From the NCBI RefSeq assembly GCF_030269485.1, contig NZ_BSTL01000013.1, positions 62,001-126,000 on the forward strand: a stretch of 64,000 nt of DNA, given 5' to 3'. This DNA is from Actinoplanes sp. NBRC 103695 (GTDB lineage Bacteria > Actinomycetota > Actinomycetes > Mycobacteriales > Micromonosporaceae). The notes beneath the pieces are model-generated. The model saw nothing but the letters and a program-made list of their open reading frames with translations. It was not told the origin of the DNA and did no database searches. The translations under genes were made by a program, and so were the position numbers. Below are positions 1 through 7,686 of the stretch, piece by piece. How positions within the stretch are numbered: the stretch's first letter is position 1; the number at the start of each line of letters is the position of its first letter.

Positions 1-1
1 T

Positions 2-337
2 CGCGCCTGGACGATCGGCGTCGGGCTGGGTGCGGCGCTGGTGCTGGCGCTGTGCGTCGGCGGCGTGTGGCTGGCCGTCGTGCAGGGCACGGTCAGCCGG
101 AAGACCTACAACGAGCTGCGCGTCGGGGACCGTGCTCCGGGCGTACGCGAAAAACTGCCGGACCGAACCGCCGAGCTGGACCCGGCCAAGGTCGAACCGC
201 CGGCATCGCCCGGCGCCGACTGTGTGGCCTACCGCGCCTCACCCACGCTGCGGGGCGACGCGGCCGACAAGGGTTACCGGTTCTGTTTCCAAGGCGACAC
301 CCTGATCTCGAAGGAGGCCCTCGACGATGTCGGCTGA
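2..337 (+). CDS. C-terminal part of a membrane protein (start lies upstream of the window)
   Basis: The frame is open from the first bases. It shows a hydrophobic segment (about residues 4-25 of the visible part, ending VWLAVVQG) and then a roughly 75-residue soluble tail with two Cys (CVAYRA, YRFCFQG). I do not recognise the tail. A GTG at 41 could act as a start, but the frame and hydrophobicity continue upstream, so the gene is probably truncated by the window edge. It overlaps the next gene by 11 bp, which suggests co-translation with a response regulator. The missing part could be a sensor kinase or an accessory membrane protein; the visible part has no kinase motifs. Confidence 0.6.
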   Translation, partial: RAWTIGVGLGAALVLALCVGGVWLAVVQGTVSRKTYNELRVGDRAPGVREKLPDRTAELDPAKVEPPASPGADCVAYRASPTLRGDAADKGYRFCFQGDTLISKEALDDVG

Positions 338-995
338 CCCGCGCCCGCTGCGCGTCCTGATCGCCGACGACGACGCGCTCACCCGCGGCGGCATCCGGCT
401 CATCCTCGGCGGCATCCCCGGCATCGAGGTGGTGGCCGAGGCCGGCACCGGCGTGCAGGCGCGTGACCTGGCGATCCGCCACCGCCCGGACGTCGTGCTG
501 CTGGACATCCGGATGCCGGTGCTGGACGGCCTGGCCGCCCTCCGGGAGATCGGCCGCGGCTCGTCGGCCGCGGTGCTGATGCTGACCACGTTCGGCGCGG
601 AGGACTACATCGACGAGGCGCTGGCGTCCGGGGCGGCGGGTTTCGTCCTGAAGAGCTCGGCCGCCGACGAGTTGGAGCCGGCGCTGCGGGCGGCGGCGGC
701 CGGCGAGATGTACCTGTCGCCACCGGCCACCCGCCGGGCGGTGACCGAACTCCGGCGCCTGCTCCCCACCCCGCCCGGCGAGGACGTGACCGCCCGCCTG
801 GCCCAGCTCAGCGACCGCGAACGCGACGTGCTGAAGCTGCTGGCCCAGGGGCTGTCCAACGCCGCGATCAGCGAACGCCTGGTCATCTCCGAGAGCACGG
901 TCAAGACCCACGTCAGCCGGGTGCTGCAGAAGCTGGCCTGCGAGAACAGGGTGCAGGCGGCGCTGCTGGCCCACCGCACCGGCCTCCTGGACTGA
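327..995 (+). CDS. NarL/FixJ-type (LuxR-HTH) response regulator
   Basis: This 222-residue protein has an N-terminal receiver domain (about 8-122) and a C-terminal LuxR-type helix-turn-helix (about 155-220). The receiver shows the acidic pocket IADDD near residue 12, the phospho-acceptor Asp60 in LLDIRMP, the conserved Thr in LMLTTF and the Lys in FVLKSS. The HTH shows LSDRERDVLKLLAQG followed by STVKTHVSRVLQKL. Length and order are normal for the family, which acts as a phosphorylation-controlled transcription factor in the cytoplasm. It overlaps the preceding membrane-protein gene, so the partner kinase is probably encoded just outside the window. Its targets cannot be told from the sequence. 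Confidence 0.93.
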   Translation: MSADPRPLRVLIADDDALTRGGIRLILGGIPGIEVVAEAGTGVQARDLAIRHRPDVVLLDIRMPVLDGLAALREIGRGSSAAVLMLTTFGAEDYIDEALASGAAGFVLKSSAADELEPALRAAAAGEMYLSPPATRRAVTELRRLLPTPPGEDVTARLAQLSDRERDVLKLLAQGLSNAAISERLVISESTVKTHVSRVLQKLACENRVQAALLAHRTGLLD

Positions 996-996
996 G

Positions 997-1623
997 CTAC
1001 GCGGTCGGCACGGCGGGGACGGCCTGCTGCGGGTCGACGCCGGCGAAGGCGAGCGCGATGACGAAACCGGCGACCTCCTCCAGCTGCCGGGCCCGGTTCA
1101 GGCCGCCGATCACGGCCGGGACGCCTCCGAGGTCGCGGACGAGCGAGCCGACGATCGTCAGCGCTCGCGGGTCGTCGCCGCACATCGCGACCGTGACCGG
1201 TGACGACGCGGGGGCCGTCCACCGCGTCGAGGGGAACAGGTGCAGCGCCTTGACCACGTGGGCGCCGGGGGCGAGGTCCGCGACCTGATCCGCGACCGCG
1301 CGTCCGGGCTCCGTCCGCAGCACGCCGACGCCGTGCTCGACCGCGTTCGTCGGATCGATGAGCGGTCTGCCGGCGAGCGACCCGGTGGGCGCGCCGGCCG
1401 CCTCGAGGATGTCGGCGATGCCCTCCCAGCTCACGGAGAGCAGGACGGCGTCGGCGTCCCCGGCGACCTCGGGCAGTGGCCGGGCTCGCGCCCCGGACGC
1501 CTTGGCCGCGACCTCCGCGCGTTCGGGCGAGCGGCCGCCGATGCTGATGTCATGTCCGGCGCGGGTCCACCCGGTGGCGAGCGCCGTGGCGAAGGTTCCG
1601 GTGCCGAGGATTCCGATACGCAT
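997..1623 (-). CDS. NADPH-dependent F420-reductase-like oxidoreductase
   Basis: This 208-residue Rossmann protein begins MRIGILGTGTFATALATG, the dinucleotide-binding Gly-rich loop of the NADPH:F420 oxidoreductase / ProC-like fold, followed by GRSPERAEV as the phosphate-binding segment. ATG at 1623 was preferred over an in-frame upstream start because the Rossmann strand begins there. The protein is short and lacks the large C-terminal domain of ProC. Actinobacterial paralogues of this kind reduce F420 or other NAD(P)-linked substrates; the substrate here is unknown. It is divergent from an HxlR regulator with 65 bp between the starts, a common arrangement in which the regulator controls the reductase. 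Confidence 0.8.
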   Translation of the reverse strand: MRIGILGTGTFATALATGWTRAGHDISIGGRSPERAEVAAKASGARARPLPEVAGDADAVLLSVSWEGIADILEAAGAPTGSLAGRPLIDPTNAVEHGVGVLRTEPGRAVADQVADLAPGAHVVKALHLFPSTRWTAPASSPVTVAMCGDDPRALTIVGSLVRDLGGVPAVIGGLNRARQLEEVAGFVIALAFAGVDPQQAVPAVPTA

Positions 1624-1688
1624 GTCGTCGACCCTAGGAAGTCCGACGCACACCACCCGGTGCGCATCGGCCGTGGCACGATGACCGC

Positions 1689-2066
1689 ATGTCTCGCGAT
1701 TCGGACGGCGACTGCCAGAGTTTCGTGGCGGACTGCCGGCTGCGGATGGGCACGGAGCTGTTCGCGCACGTGTGGGATCCGGTGGTTCTGGCCGCGCTGA
1801 CGTCCGGCCCGCAACGGCGCCGCGCGCTCCGGGCGAGCATCGGCGGCATCAGCGACAAGGCACTCACCGAGGCGCTCCACCGGCTCGTCTCCAACGGCCT
1901 GGCCGAACGGAGGTCTTACGCCGAGGCGCCTCCACGCGTCGACTACACGCTGACATCCCTCGGCCGGACCTTCGCCGACGGGCCGATGCGCGCCCTCGCC
2001 GACTGGATCATCCGCCACGGCGACGCGCTTTTCGAGGCACAGGAACGACCTCAGGAGGTCAGGTAG
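1689..2066 (+). CDS. HxlR-family winged-helix transcriptional regulator
   Basis: This 125-residue protein has the HxlR layout: an N-terminal helix with WDPVVLAALTSGPQRRRALRA, a recognition helix in GGISDKALTEALHRLVSNGLAERR, a wing (PRVDYTLTSLGRTFADG) and a C-terminal helix WIIRHGDALFEAQ. Two Cys near the N-terminus (residues 9 and 16) could serve redox sensing as in other family members, but that is inference. It is divergent from the oxidoreductase at 997-1623 and probably regulates it. Its 3' end overlaps by 16 bp the 3' end of the convergent STAND-WD40 gene. Confidence 0.88.
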   Translation: MSRDSDGDCQSFVADCRLRMGTELFAHVWDPVVLAALTSGPQRRRALRASIGGISDKALTEALHRLVSNGLAERRSYAEAPPRVDYTLTSLGRTFADGPMRALADWIIRHGDALFEAQERPQEVR

Positions 2067-5000
2067 TTTTTCCTCTCGTCGGCGGTGAGGTCGCGGGTGG
2101 TGAGGCGCTCGGCGAGTTCCTCGATGCGGTCGATCGGGGCGCACACGTCGCAGCGGGACAGGCGCACCGTGCCGTCGTCGTGGACGGTGGTGTAGCCGTC
2201 CGGTCCGAGGGCGACGCCCTCCACGGGACTGCCGAAGCCGCGCAGGACGGTCGCGGTCGACGGCTGGTCGAGGCGCCAGATGCGCATGCCGCCGTCGGCG
2301 CCGCTGCTGGCCAGCATCCGGCCGTCGGGGCTGTAGGACAGGCCCCACACGCTGCCCCGGTGGCCGCGCAGCACGACCGGCGGCCGGGCGCCGGTCACGT
2401 CCCGGATAATGATCTTGCCGTCGCTGCCGCCGCTGGCCAGGTACCGGCCGTCGGGGCTGAAGACGACCCGCCACACCAGGCCGCCCTCGTGGCCGCGCAG
2501 GACGGTGGCGGGAGCGTCGCCGGTCACGTCCCAGATCCGTACGGTGCTGTCACGGCCCGCGGCGGCGACGTGGCGGCCGTCGGAGGAGGCGGCCACCGAC
2601 CGCGTCGAGCCGGCGGGTCCGGGCAGGACGGTGGACTTGCGCGTGGTCGCGTCCCACACCCGGACCTGGCCGTCGTCGCCGACGCTGACCACCCGGCCGT
2701 CGGGCAGGAAGGCCACGTCGAAGGCGCTGTCGTCGCTCAGGGCGAGCGTCCGGCCGGTGGCGATGTCCCAGACCTGGAGACGGTCACCCCCGGCCGCCAC
2801 CCGGGCGCCGTCGGGGCTCATCGCCACGCCCTGGATCGCGCCGATCTCACCCTTAAAAACCTGCGCCTCGCCGCCGGCGACCGGCCAGATGCGCACCGTG
2901 CCGTCGTCGCCGCCGGTGACCACCTTCCGCCCGTCCGGGGCGAGCACGGTCGTCCACACCGCGCCGGCGTGGCCGCGCCGCAGGTGCGCGTCGCCCGGAT
3001 AGGTGGCGTCCCAGACCCGCATGGTGCCGTCGCCGCTGCCGCTGAGCAGGTGCCGCCCGTCGGGGCTGAAGGTGACGCTCCAGACCGGCCCGTCGTGCCC
3101 GGGCAGCAGCAGCGGGTCGGTGTCACTGTCGGTGTTGAACACCCGGATCGTGCCGTCACTGCCGCCGGCGGCGACCCGGTCACCGGTCGGGTTGATCGAG
3201 ACCGTCTCGACCGTGCCGCCGTTCTGCCCGCGCAGCACCACCGGGGATCCGGACCGGCCGATCGGCCACACCCGGGCGGTGCCGTCGATGCTGCCGGTGA
3301 CCAGGGTGCGGCCGTCCCGGCTGAACGCCATGCTCTCCACCGAACCGGTGTGGCCGCGCAGCTCCCGCGGTTTCCCGGTGCCCGCCGCGTTCCAGACGCG
3401 GACCAGCCCGTCACCGCCGCCGGCGGCCAGGAAGCGCCCGTCGGCGCTGTACGCGACGCCGATCTGCCACCCGCCACCCTTGGCCACGCCCCCGCTCATC
3501 GGAAGCACGGCCCGCTCGGCGCCGGTCGCCGGATCCCAGATGTGCACCGCGTCGTCGTCGCCGGTGCTCGCCAGGCTGCGTCCGTCGGGGCTGAACGCCA
3601 CAGTCCACACGCGAGCGTCGTGCCCGCTCAGGATCCGTGGCTTGTCGCTCCCGTAGACGTCCCACACCGTGACCGTGCCGTCGATGCCGGCGGCGGCGAG
3701 CATGCGCCCGTCCGCGCTGAACGCCGGGCTCCACACCTCGCCCTTGTGCCCGCGGAGCACGCGCGGCGGTCCCATCGCGGCGCCGTCGGCGCCCTGTCGC
3801 CACACCTGGACGGTGCCGTTGTCGTGGCTGGTCGCAATCGCCTTGCCGGTGCCGTCGTAGCTCACCCCGAAGACCTGGCCCTGCCCGGAGGCGGCCATGG
3901 CCCGGACCCGGGAGTCGGCGGCGGCTTGGCGCAGGGCGCTCTCGGCGGCGGGCGTACTCCGGATCGTCATCGCCCGGCGGGCCAGCAGCAGCGACAGGTC
4001 GGGTTTGAGCGACAGCTGCTCGCGGGCGTCCGCGGCGAGCTGGTTGGCATAGGCGACGTCGCGCTCCCCGGCCGCCCGCCGGGCCTGCACCGCGCTGACC
4101 ACGCCGAGCGCGGTGACCACGACGACCGCCGCGCTGAGCAGCGACACCGTCCGCCGGGTACGCCGCCGCGCCACGTTCAGCTCACGCTGCTCGCGGTGCC
4201 GTCCGGCCGCGAGGAAGGCCAGCTCGGCCGGGTTGAGGTGGTCGGACGGCCGGCCGTCCCAGGGCGCCAGCCGCTTCCCGCGGTAGAGGAACGCCTCGTC
4301 GCGGCCGTGCTGCTCCCATTCGCCGGTGGCCTCGGTCAGCCGGCGGTGCTCACGGAGCAGCTCGCGGTCGGCGGTCAGCCAGCCGCGCAGCCGCGGCCAG
4401 GACCGGATCAGCGCCTCGTGGGCGACCGTCACCGTGTCGTGGTCGTAGGTGATCAGGCGGGCGGCGGTGAGGCCGGCGAGCACGTCGCGGGCCTCGGGTC
4501 CGTCCGGCAGCTCGGCCTGGGCGACCCGCCGGCGGGTGTCCTCGGTGCCGTCGCCGAGGGCGGTCAGCCGTAGGAAGACCTGCTCGGCGAGCTTCTGCTT
4601 CGCACCGTCCAATCTGGCGTACGCGCGTTCGGCGGTTTGCGCGATCGCATCCGCCACACCGCCGGCCGCCCGGTAACCGTCCAGGGTGAGAGTGCTGCCC
4701 TGTTTGCGGTGCCACGTCTCCAGCAGGGCGTGCGAGACCAGCGGCAGCGCTCCCGCCTGACCGGCCGCGTCGGTCACGATCGCCTCGACCAGCGCCGGTT
4801 CCGCCTTGCAGCCGGCCTGCTGCGCCGGTCCGGTGATCACGGCCCGCAGGTCGGTGTCGCTCATCGGGCCGACCAGCAGCTGCCGGTCACGCAACGCGGC
4901 GACCAGCCGGGCGTGCGAGGCGCAGTGGGCGTAGAAGTCGGCCCGCACGCCGAGGACGAGCCGGGCCGGGCCGGCGAGGTCCAGCAGGGAGTCGATGAAC

Positions 5001-5608
5001 CGCGTGCGCTCGTCCTCGTCGCGGCACAGCGTGAAGACCTCCTCGAACTGGTCCACGACCAGGAGGACGTCGTCCGGCTCCGCCGGTAGCGCGGCGGCGA
5101 GCTCCTTCAGCGGCTCGGCGCCCGGGGTGAACACGACGCTCGGCCCCTCCCAGGCCGGCACCAGCCCGGCCCGGAGCAGCGACGACTTGCCGCTGCCGGA
5201 GGCGCCGAAGACCGCGAGCAGAGGCGCCTCGGCCATCCGCGCGACGAGCTCGGCGGTCAGGTCCGCGCGCCCGAAGAACCGGTCGGCGTCGGCGGCCTCG
5301 AAGGTGGACAGTCCCTGGTAGGGCGACTCCCCGGACACCGGGATGTCGTCGGGGGTGAGCTCCTTCCAGCGTCGCTGCCACTCCTCGACGTCACCGTCGC
5401 AGCCGCGGACGTACGCCAGGGTCACCGCCAGCGTCGGCATCTCGCGCCCACCCGCCGCCTCGGCCAGCATCGACGCCGAGTAGTGCACCTTCGCGGCGAG
5501 CGATCGATAGGTCGGCCGCCCGGCCGCCTCGCGCAGCTGCCGCAGTTCCCATGCGAAACGCTGCAGTGGCCCCTCGGCCGGATCGACCGGACGTTCCTTG
5601 CGCCCCAT
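2051..5608 (-). CDS. HTH-STAND NTPase-WD40 repeat protein
   Basis: A protein of about 1185 residues. Residues 14-70 form an XRE-like helix-turn-helix segment (YRSLAAKVHYSASMLAEAAG). A STAND-type NTPase follows with P-loop GASGSGKSSLLRAG (135-148) and Walker B VLLVVDQFEEVF (181-192), matching the novel-STAND-1 group. After a basic stretch (RRRTRRTVS) comes one hydrophobic helix of about 20 residues, then roughly 13-14 WD40 blades recognisable by repeats of SPDGR, and GTVRVWD or DDGTVRIW. The ATG at 5608 has a G-rich ribosome-binding site; an in-frame ATG at 5632 is an alternative. STAND proteins act as signal-triggered switches with WD40 as sensor. Such genes are common in actinomycete chromosomes and no specific trigger can be assigned. 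The membrane helix would place the beta-propeller and the HTH on opposite sides of it. Confidence 0.88.
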   Translation of the reverse strand: MGRKERPVDPAEGPLQRFAWELRQLREAAGRPTYRSLAAKVHYSASMLAEAAGGREMPTLAVTLAYVRGCDGDVEEWQRRWKELTPDDIPVSGESPYQGLSTFEAADADRFFGRADLTAELVARMAEAPLLAVFGASGSGKSSLLRAGLVPAWEGPSVVFTPGAEPLKELAAALPAEPDDVLLVVDQFEEVFTLCRDEDERTRFIDSLLDLAGPARLVLGVRADFYAHCASHARLVAALRDRQLLVGPMSDTDLRAVITGPAQQAGCKAEPALVEAIVTDAAGQAGALPLVSHALLETWHRKQGSTLTLDGYRAAGGVADAIAQTAERAYARLDGAKQKLAEQVFLRLTALGDGTEDTRRRVAQAELPDGPEARDVLAGLTAARLITYDHDTVTVAHEALIRSWPRLRGWLTADRELLREHRRLTEATGEWEQHGRDEAFLYRGKRLAPWDGRPSDHLNPAELAFLAAGRHREQRELNVARRRTRRTVSLLSAAVVVVTALGVVSAVQARRAAGERDVAYANQLAADAREQLSLKPDLSLLLARRAMTIRSTPAAESALRQAAADSRVRAMAASGQGQVFGVSYDGTGKAIATSHDNGTVQVWRQGADGAAMGPPRVLRGHKGEVWSPAFSADGRMLAAAGIDGTVTVWDVYGSDKPRILSGHDARVWTVAFSPDGRSLASTGDDDAVHIWDPATGAERAVLPMSGGVAKGGGWQIGVAYSADGRFLAAGGGDGLVRVWNAAGTGKPRELRGHTGSVESMAFSRDGRTLVTGSIDGTARVWPIGRSGSPVVLRGQNGGTVETVSINPTGDRVAAGGSDGTIRVFNTDSDTDPLLLPGHDGPVWSVTFSPDGRHLLSGSGDGTMRVWDATYPGDAHLRRGHAGAVWTTVLAPDGRKVVTGGDDGTVRIWPVAGGEAQVFKGEIGAIQGVAMSPDGARVAAGGDRLQVWDIATGRTLALSDDSAFDVAFLPDGRVVSVGDDGQVRVWDATTRKSTVLPGPAGSTRSVAASSDGRHVAAAGRDSTVRIWDVTGDAPATVLRGHEGGLVWRVVFSPDGRYLASGGSDGKIIIRDVTGARPPVVLRGHRGSVWGLSYSPDGRMLASSGADGGMRIWRLDQPSTATVLRGFGSPVEGVALGPDGYTTVHDDGTVRLSRCDVCAPIDRIEELAERLTTRDLTADERKNYLTS

Positions 5609-5884
5609 CACACCCCCATGTGTCGGCGACATTGTCCGGCATTGATCGATACATCGTCGACAGCGGCCGGACAGCCGCCCCGAGCTGCCCACTCACCGTC
5701 ACTGCCGCCGCTCGCGCGTGACGCGGGGCGAGCCGGGCTGCCAGGCGCCCACCGAGTCCCTGCCGCGCGTAACCGCCGACGCCGCGGGTGGCGGTGAGGG
5801 ACATGACGCAATCATCGCGAGATCATCGCCGCACACGATGGCAAAGCTGGGCGTCCTCGGGGGCAACGGCGCAATAATGTTGCG
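5609..5884. other. intergenic region between divergent genes
   Basis: About 275 bases separate the STAND-WD40 gene from the Lrp/AsnC relic. I see no convincing coding frame or hairpin. It must hold the outward promoter of the STAND gene and the ancestral promoter of the Lrp gene, but no clear -35/-10 pair stands out. Confidence 0.5.
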
Positions 5885-6039
5885 GTGATCGCCTTCGACA
5901 CGACAGATCGTGCCATCCTCGACTGGAACAGATCCTGGCCATCCCGCCGGTGGTGGACGCCCGGCGCACCTTCGCCATCCGTACGGTGAAGAGCCGCGCC
6001 GCGCTCCCCCTCGACCATCTCCCCCGGCCGCGCGCGTGA
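5885..6039 (+). pseudogene. Lrp/AsnC-family regulator, internally deleted
   Basis: From a GTG at 5885 the frame reads FDTTDRAILD, the typical start of an Lrp/AsnC helix-turn-helix. From about 5923, in a different frame, it reads LEQILAIPPVVDARRTFA and then VKSRAALPLDHL up to a stop at 6037-6039, which matches the last beta-strand and tail of the Lrp effector (RAM) domain. The central roughly 90-100 codons (HTH core and most of the effector domain) are missing and the junction is out of frame. The TGA overlaps the GTG of the next gene, so that gene probably once followed the regulator in an operon. Confidence 0.65.
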
Positions 6040-6419
6040 CCACCGACCGCGACGAGATCGCCGAGATCGTGCGGGTCTTCTTCGCCGCGTTCTCCACCGA
6101 TGACGGCGTCGCCGAGCGCATGGCCGCCTTGCGGGCCCTCTTCCTGCCCGAGGCGATCATCATCCGCACCTGCGGCGGCGAGCCGGCCGTCTACGACGTG
6201 GAGTCGTTCATCGCCCCGCGCCAGGCCCTGCTGACCGACGGCACGCTCACCGACTTCCGCGAGTGGGCGGAGGACGGCCACACCGACCTCTACGGCGACA
6301 TCGCCCAGCACTTCTGCGCCTACGGCAAGACCGGTGGCCGCGGCATGAAGTCCCTCCAGCTCGTGCGCACCGGCGCGGGCTGGCGGATCAGCGCGGCCGC
6401 CTGGGACGACGAGCGGTAG
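6036..6419 (+). CDS. NTF2-like (SnoaL/DUF4440-type) small protein
   Basis: A 127-residue protein starting at a GTG that overlaps the stop of the broken Lrp gene (GTGA). It shows the cone-fold layout of nuclear-transport-factor-2-like proteins: an N-terminal helix EIAEIVRVFFAAFS, the strand FLPEAIIIRTCG, the middle segment FIAPRQALLTDGTLTDF, and C-terminal strands ending SLQLVRTGAGWRISAAAWDDE. Members are enzymes (isomerases, hydrolases) or binding modules, and no catalytic residue can be assigned. An upstream in-frame ATG at 5910 lies inside the Lrp relic and was rejected. Loss of the linked regulator may have altered its expression. Confidence 0.75.
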   Translation: MTTDRDEIAEIVRVFFAAFSTDDGVAERMAALRALFLPEAIIIRTCGGEPAVYDVESFIAPRQALLTDGTLTDFREWAEDGHTDLYGDIAQHFCAYGKTGGRGMKSLQLVRTGAGWRISAAAWDDER

Positions 6420-6428
6420 CGTGCTCGC

Positions 6429-6689
6429 ATGTGGATCATCGAGTTGAGCTTCACGCCGGCCGCGGAACGGCTGGCGGCCCGGCCGGCGCATCGCGTGCTC
6501 CTGACCCAGTTGCACGAGCAGGGCGTCGTCAAGACGGCCGGGCCGTTCGCCGACGACAGTGGCGCGCTCATCGTGCTGGACGCGCCGGACCGTGAGACGG
6601 TCGACGACGTGATCGCCGCCGACCCCTACTTCCGCACCGAGGGCGTCACCATCGCGGCCGTCCGGGAGTGGTCGCCCATTCTCACCTGA
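6429..6689 (+). CDS. YciI-family protein
   Basis: An 86-residue protein of the YciI-like ferredoxin-fold family. It begins WIIELSFTPAAERLAARPAH, has the His of HRVLLTQLHEQG, the segment AGPFADDSGALIVLDAP, and the C-terminal DPYFRTEGVTIAAVREW. The family keeps a His/Asp pair in a cleft (here the His in the first helix and the Asp in FADDSG) and includes dehydrochlorinase-like and unassigned enzymes. It follows the NTF2-like gene by 9 bp and is probably co-transcribed with it. Its stop is 13 bp from the stop of the convergent acyltransferase gene. Confidence 0.87.
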   Translation: MWIIELSFTPAAERLAARPAHRVLLTQLHEQGVVKTAGPFADDSGALIVLDAPDRETVDDVIAADPYFRTEGVTIAAVREWSPILT

Positions 6690-6702
6690 TGCCCGTTCGG
6701 CG

Positions 6703-7686
6703 TCAGTCCTTCCGCTTGGGCGGCATCGGGCGGCTGGCCTCCCAGACACGGCGCCACGAACCGGACGGGACGACCGGCCTCGGCCGTCCGTCCGTCGAGC
6801 CGGCGCCGGACTCGGACTCCGACTCGGCCGCGGTGATCTCCAGCGGGCCGGTCGGCAGGGACAGCTCGCCCTTGGCCTGGGCGCGCAGCGAGCCGTACCA
6901 GCCGAGCTCGTCCTCCGCCCAGAGCCGGGCCAGCGCGTTCATCATCCGGGCGTGCAGCGCGCGGGCGCCCTCGTTCGGCTCCGGGTGGATCGGCTTGCCG
7001 TAGCGGACCACGACCCGGTGCTGGCCGGGACGCCAGTTGCGGTCCCGGGGCATCGCCGCGAACGTGCCGCGGAGCACGACCGGGACCATCGGCACCCGGC
7101 GCTGGACGCACAGGTGTGCCGGACCCAGCCGGGGCGGCGTCATCCAGCCGTCCTCGCTGCGGGTGCCCTCGGGGAAGAGCAGCAGGTTCCAGTTGTCGGC
7201 CAGCAGCTGCGGCGCCAGGCTGCGGCGGCGGTCGGAGCCGCGGCGTTCGATCGGGAACGCGTTGAACACCAGCGCCGTGATGACCGCGGCCCACTTCTTG
7301 TCGAAGAAGTAGTCCGCGGCAGCGCCGACCGCCAGCCGGCGCCGCAGCCGCCACGGCAGCGAGCCGATGATCAGCGGGGCGTCCAGGTGGCTGGAGTGGT
7401 TGGCCACGATGACCACCGGGCCGTCCAGGTTGTCCAGGTGGTCCAGGCCCTCGACGTCCGGCTTGACGGTGTTCCAGGTGACCGGCTTGAGCAGCCCGGT
7501 CTGGATCACCTGCCGGGCCGCCTGGACCCCCGGCGTGCGCGCCCAGTTGGTGCCGAACGGGCTCGGCCGGTGCACGAGCTCGTGCGGCTGCGCGGTCCGG
7601 GGCGTACGCGTCTGCCCCTGGATGTCCCGCGCCTGCCGCACCATCCGCCAGTCGTCGCGGAGCCCGGCGAACCACCGCCTCTTCAT
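6703..7686 (-). CDS. lysophospholipid (PlsC-type) acyltransferase
   Basis: A 327-residue protein with the PlsC/AGPAT signature: block I NHSSHLD (HX4D catalytic motif), block III LLFPEGTRSEDG, and a downstream VPMVPVVLRG block. About 75 extra N-terminal residues carry basic and aromatic residues that could act at the membrane face. These enzymes move an acyl chain from acyl-CoA or acyl-ACP to a lysophospholipid or similar acceptor at the cytoplasmic membrane. The start ATG at 7686 overlaps the stop of the LarA-like gene (ATGA), so the two should be translationally coupled. It is the last of four tightly spaced minus-strand genes (reductase-HAD, dehydrogenase, LarA-like, acyltransferase), which places the LarA-like enzyme in a lipid context. 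Confidence 0.9.
   Translation of the reverse strand: MKRRWFAGLRDDWRMVRQARDIQGQTRTPRTAQPHELVHRPSPFGTNWARTPGVQAARQVIQTGLLKPVTWNTVKPDVEGLDHLDNLDGPVVIVANHSSHLDAPLIIGSLPWRLRRRLAVGAAADYFFDKKWAAVITALVFNAFPIERRGSDRRRSLAPQLLADNWNLLLFPEGTRSEDGWMTPPRLGPAHLCVQRRVPMVPVVLRGTFAAMPRDRNWRPGQHRVVVRYGKPIHPEPNEGARALHARMMNALARLWAEDELGWYGSLRAQAKGELSLPTGPLEITAAESESESGAGSTDGRPRPVVPSGSWRRVWEASRPMPPKRKD

Noticed and set aside
1772..4573. A 933-codon plus-strand frame opposite the STAND-WD40 gene
   Set aside because: Its composition is the complement of the WD40 repeats (Arg/Ala/Gly/Pro-rich with no domain motifs). It is a high-GC antisense shadow.
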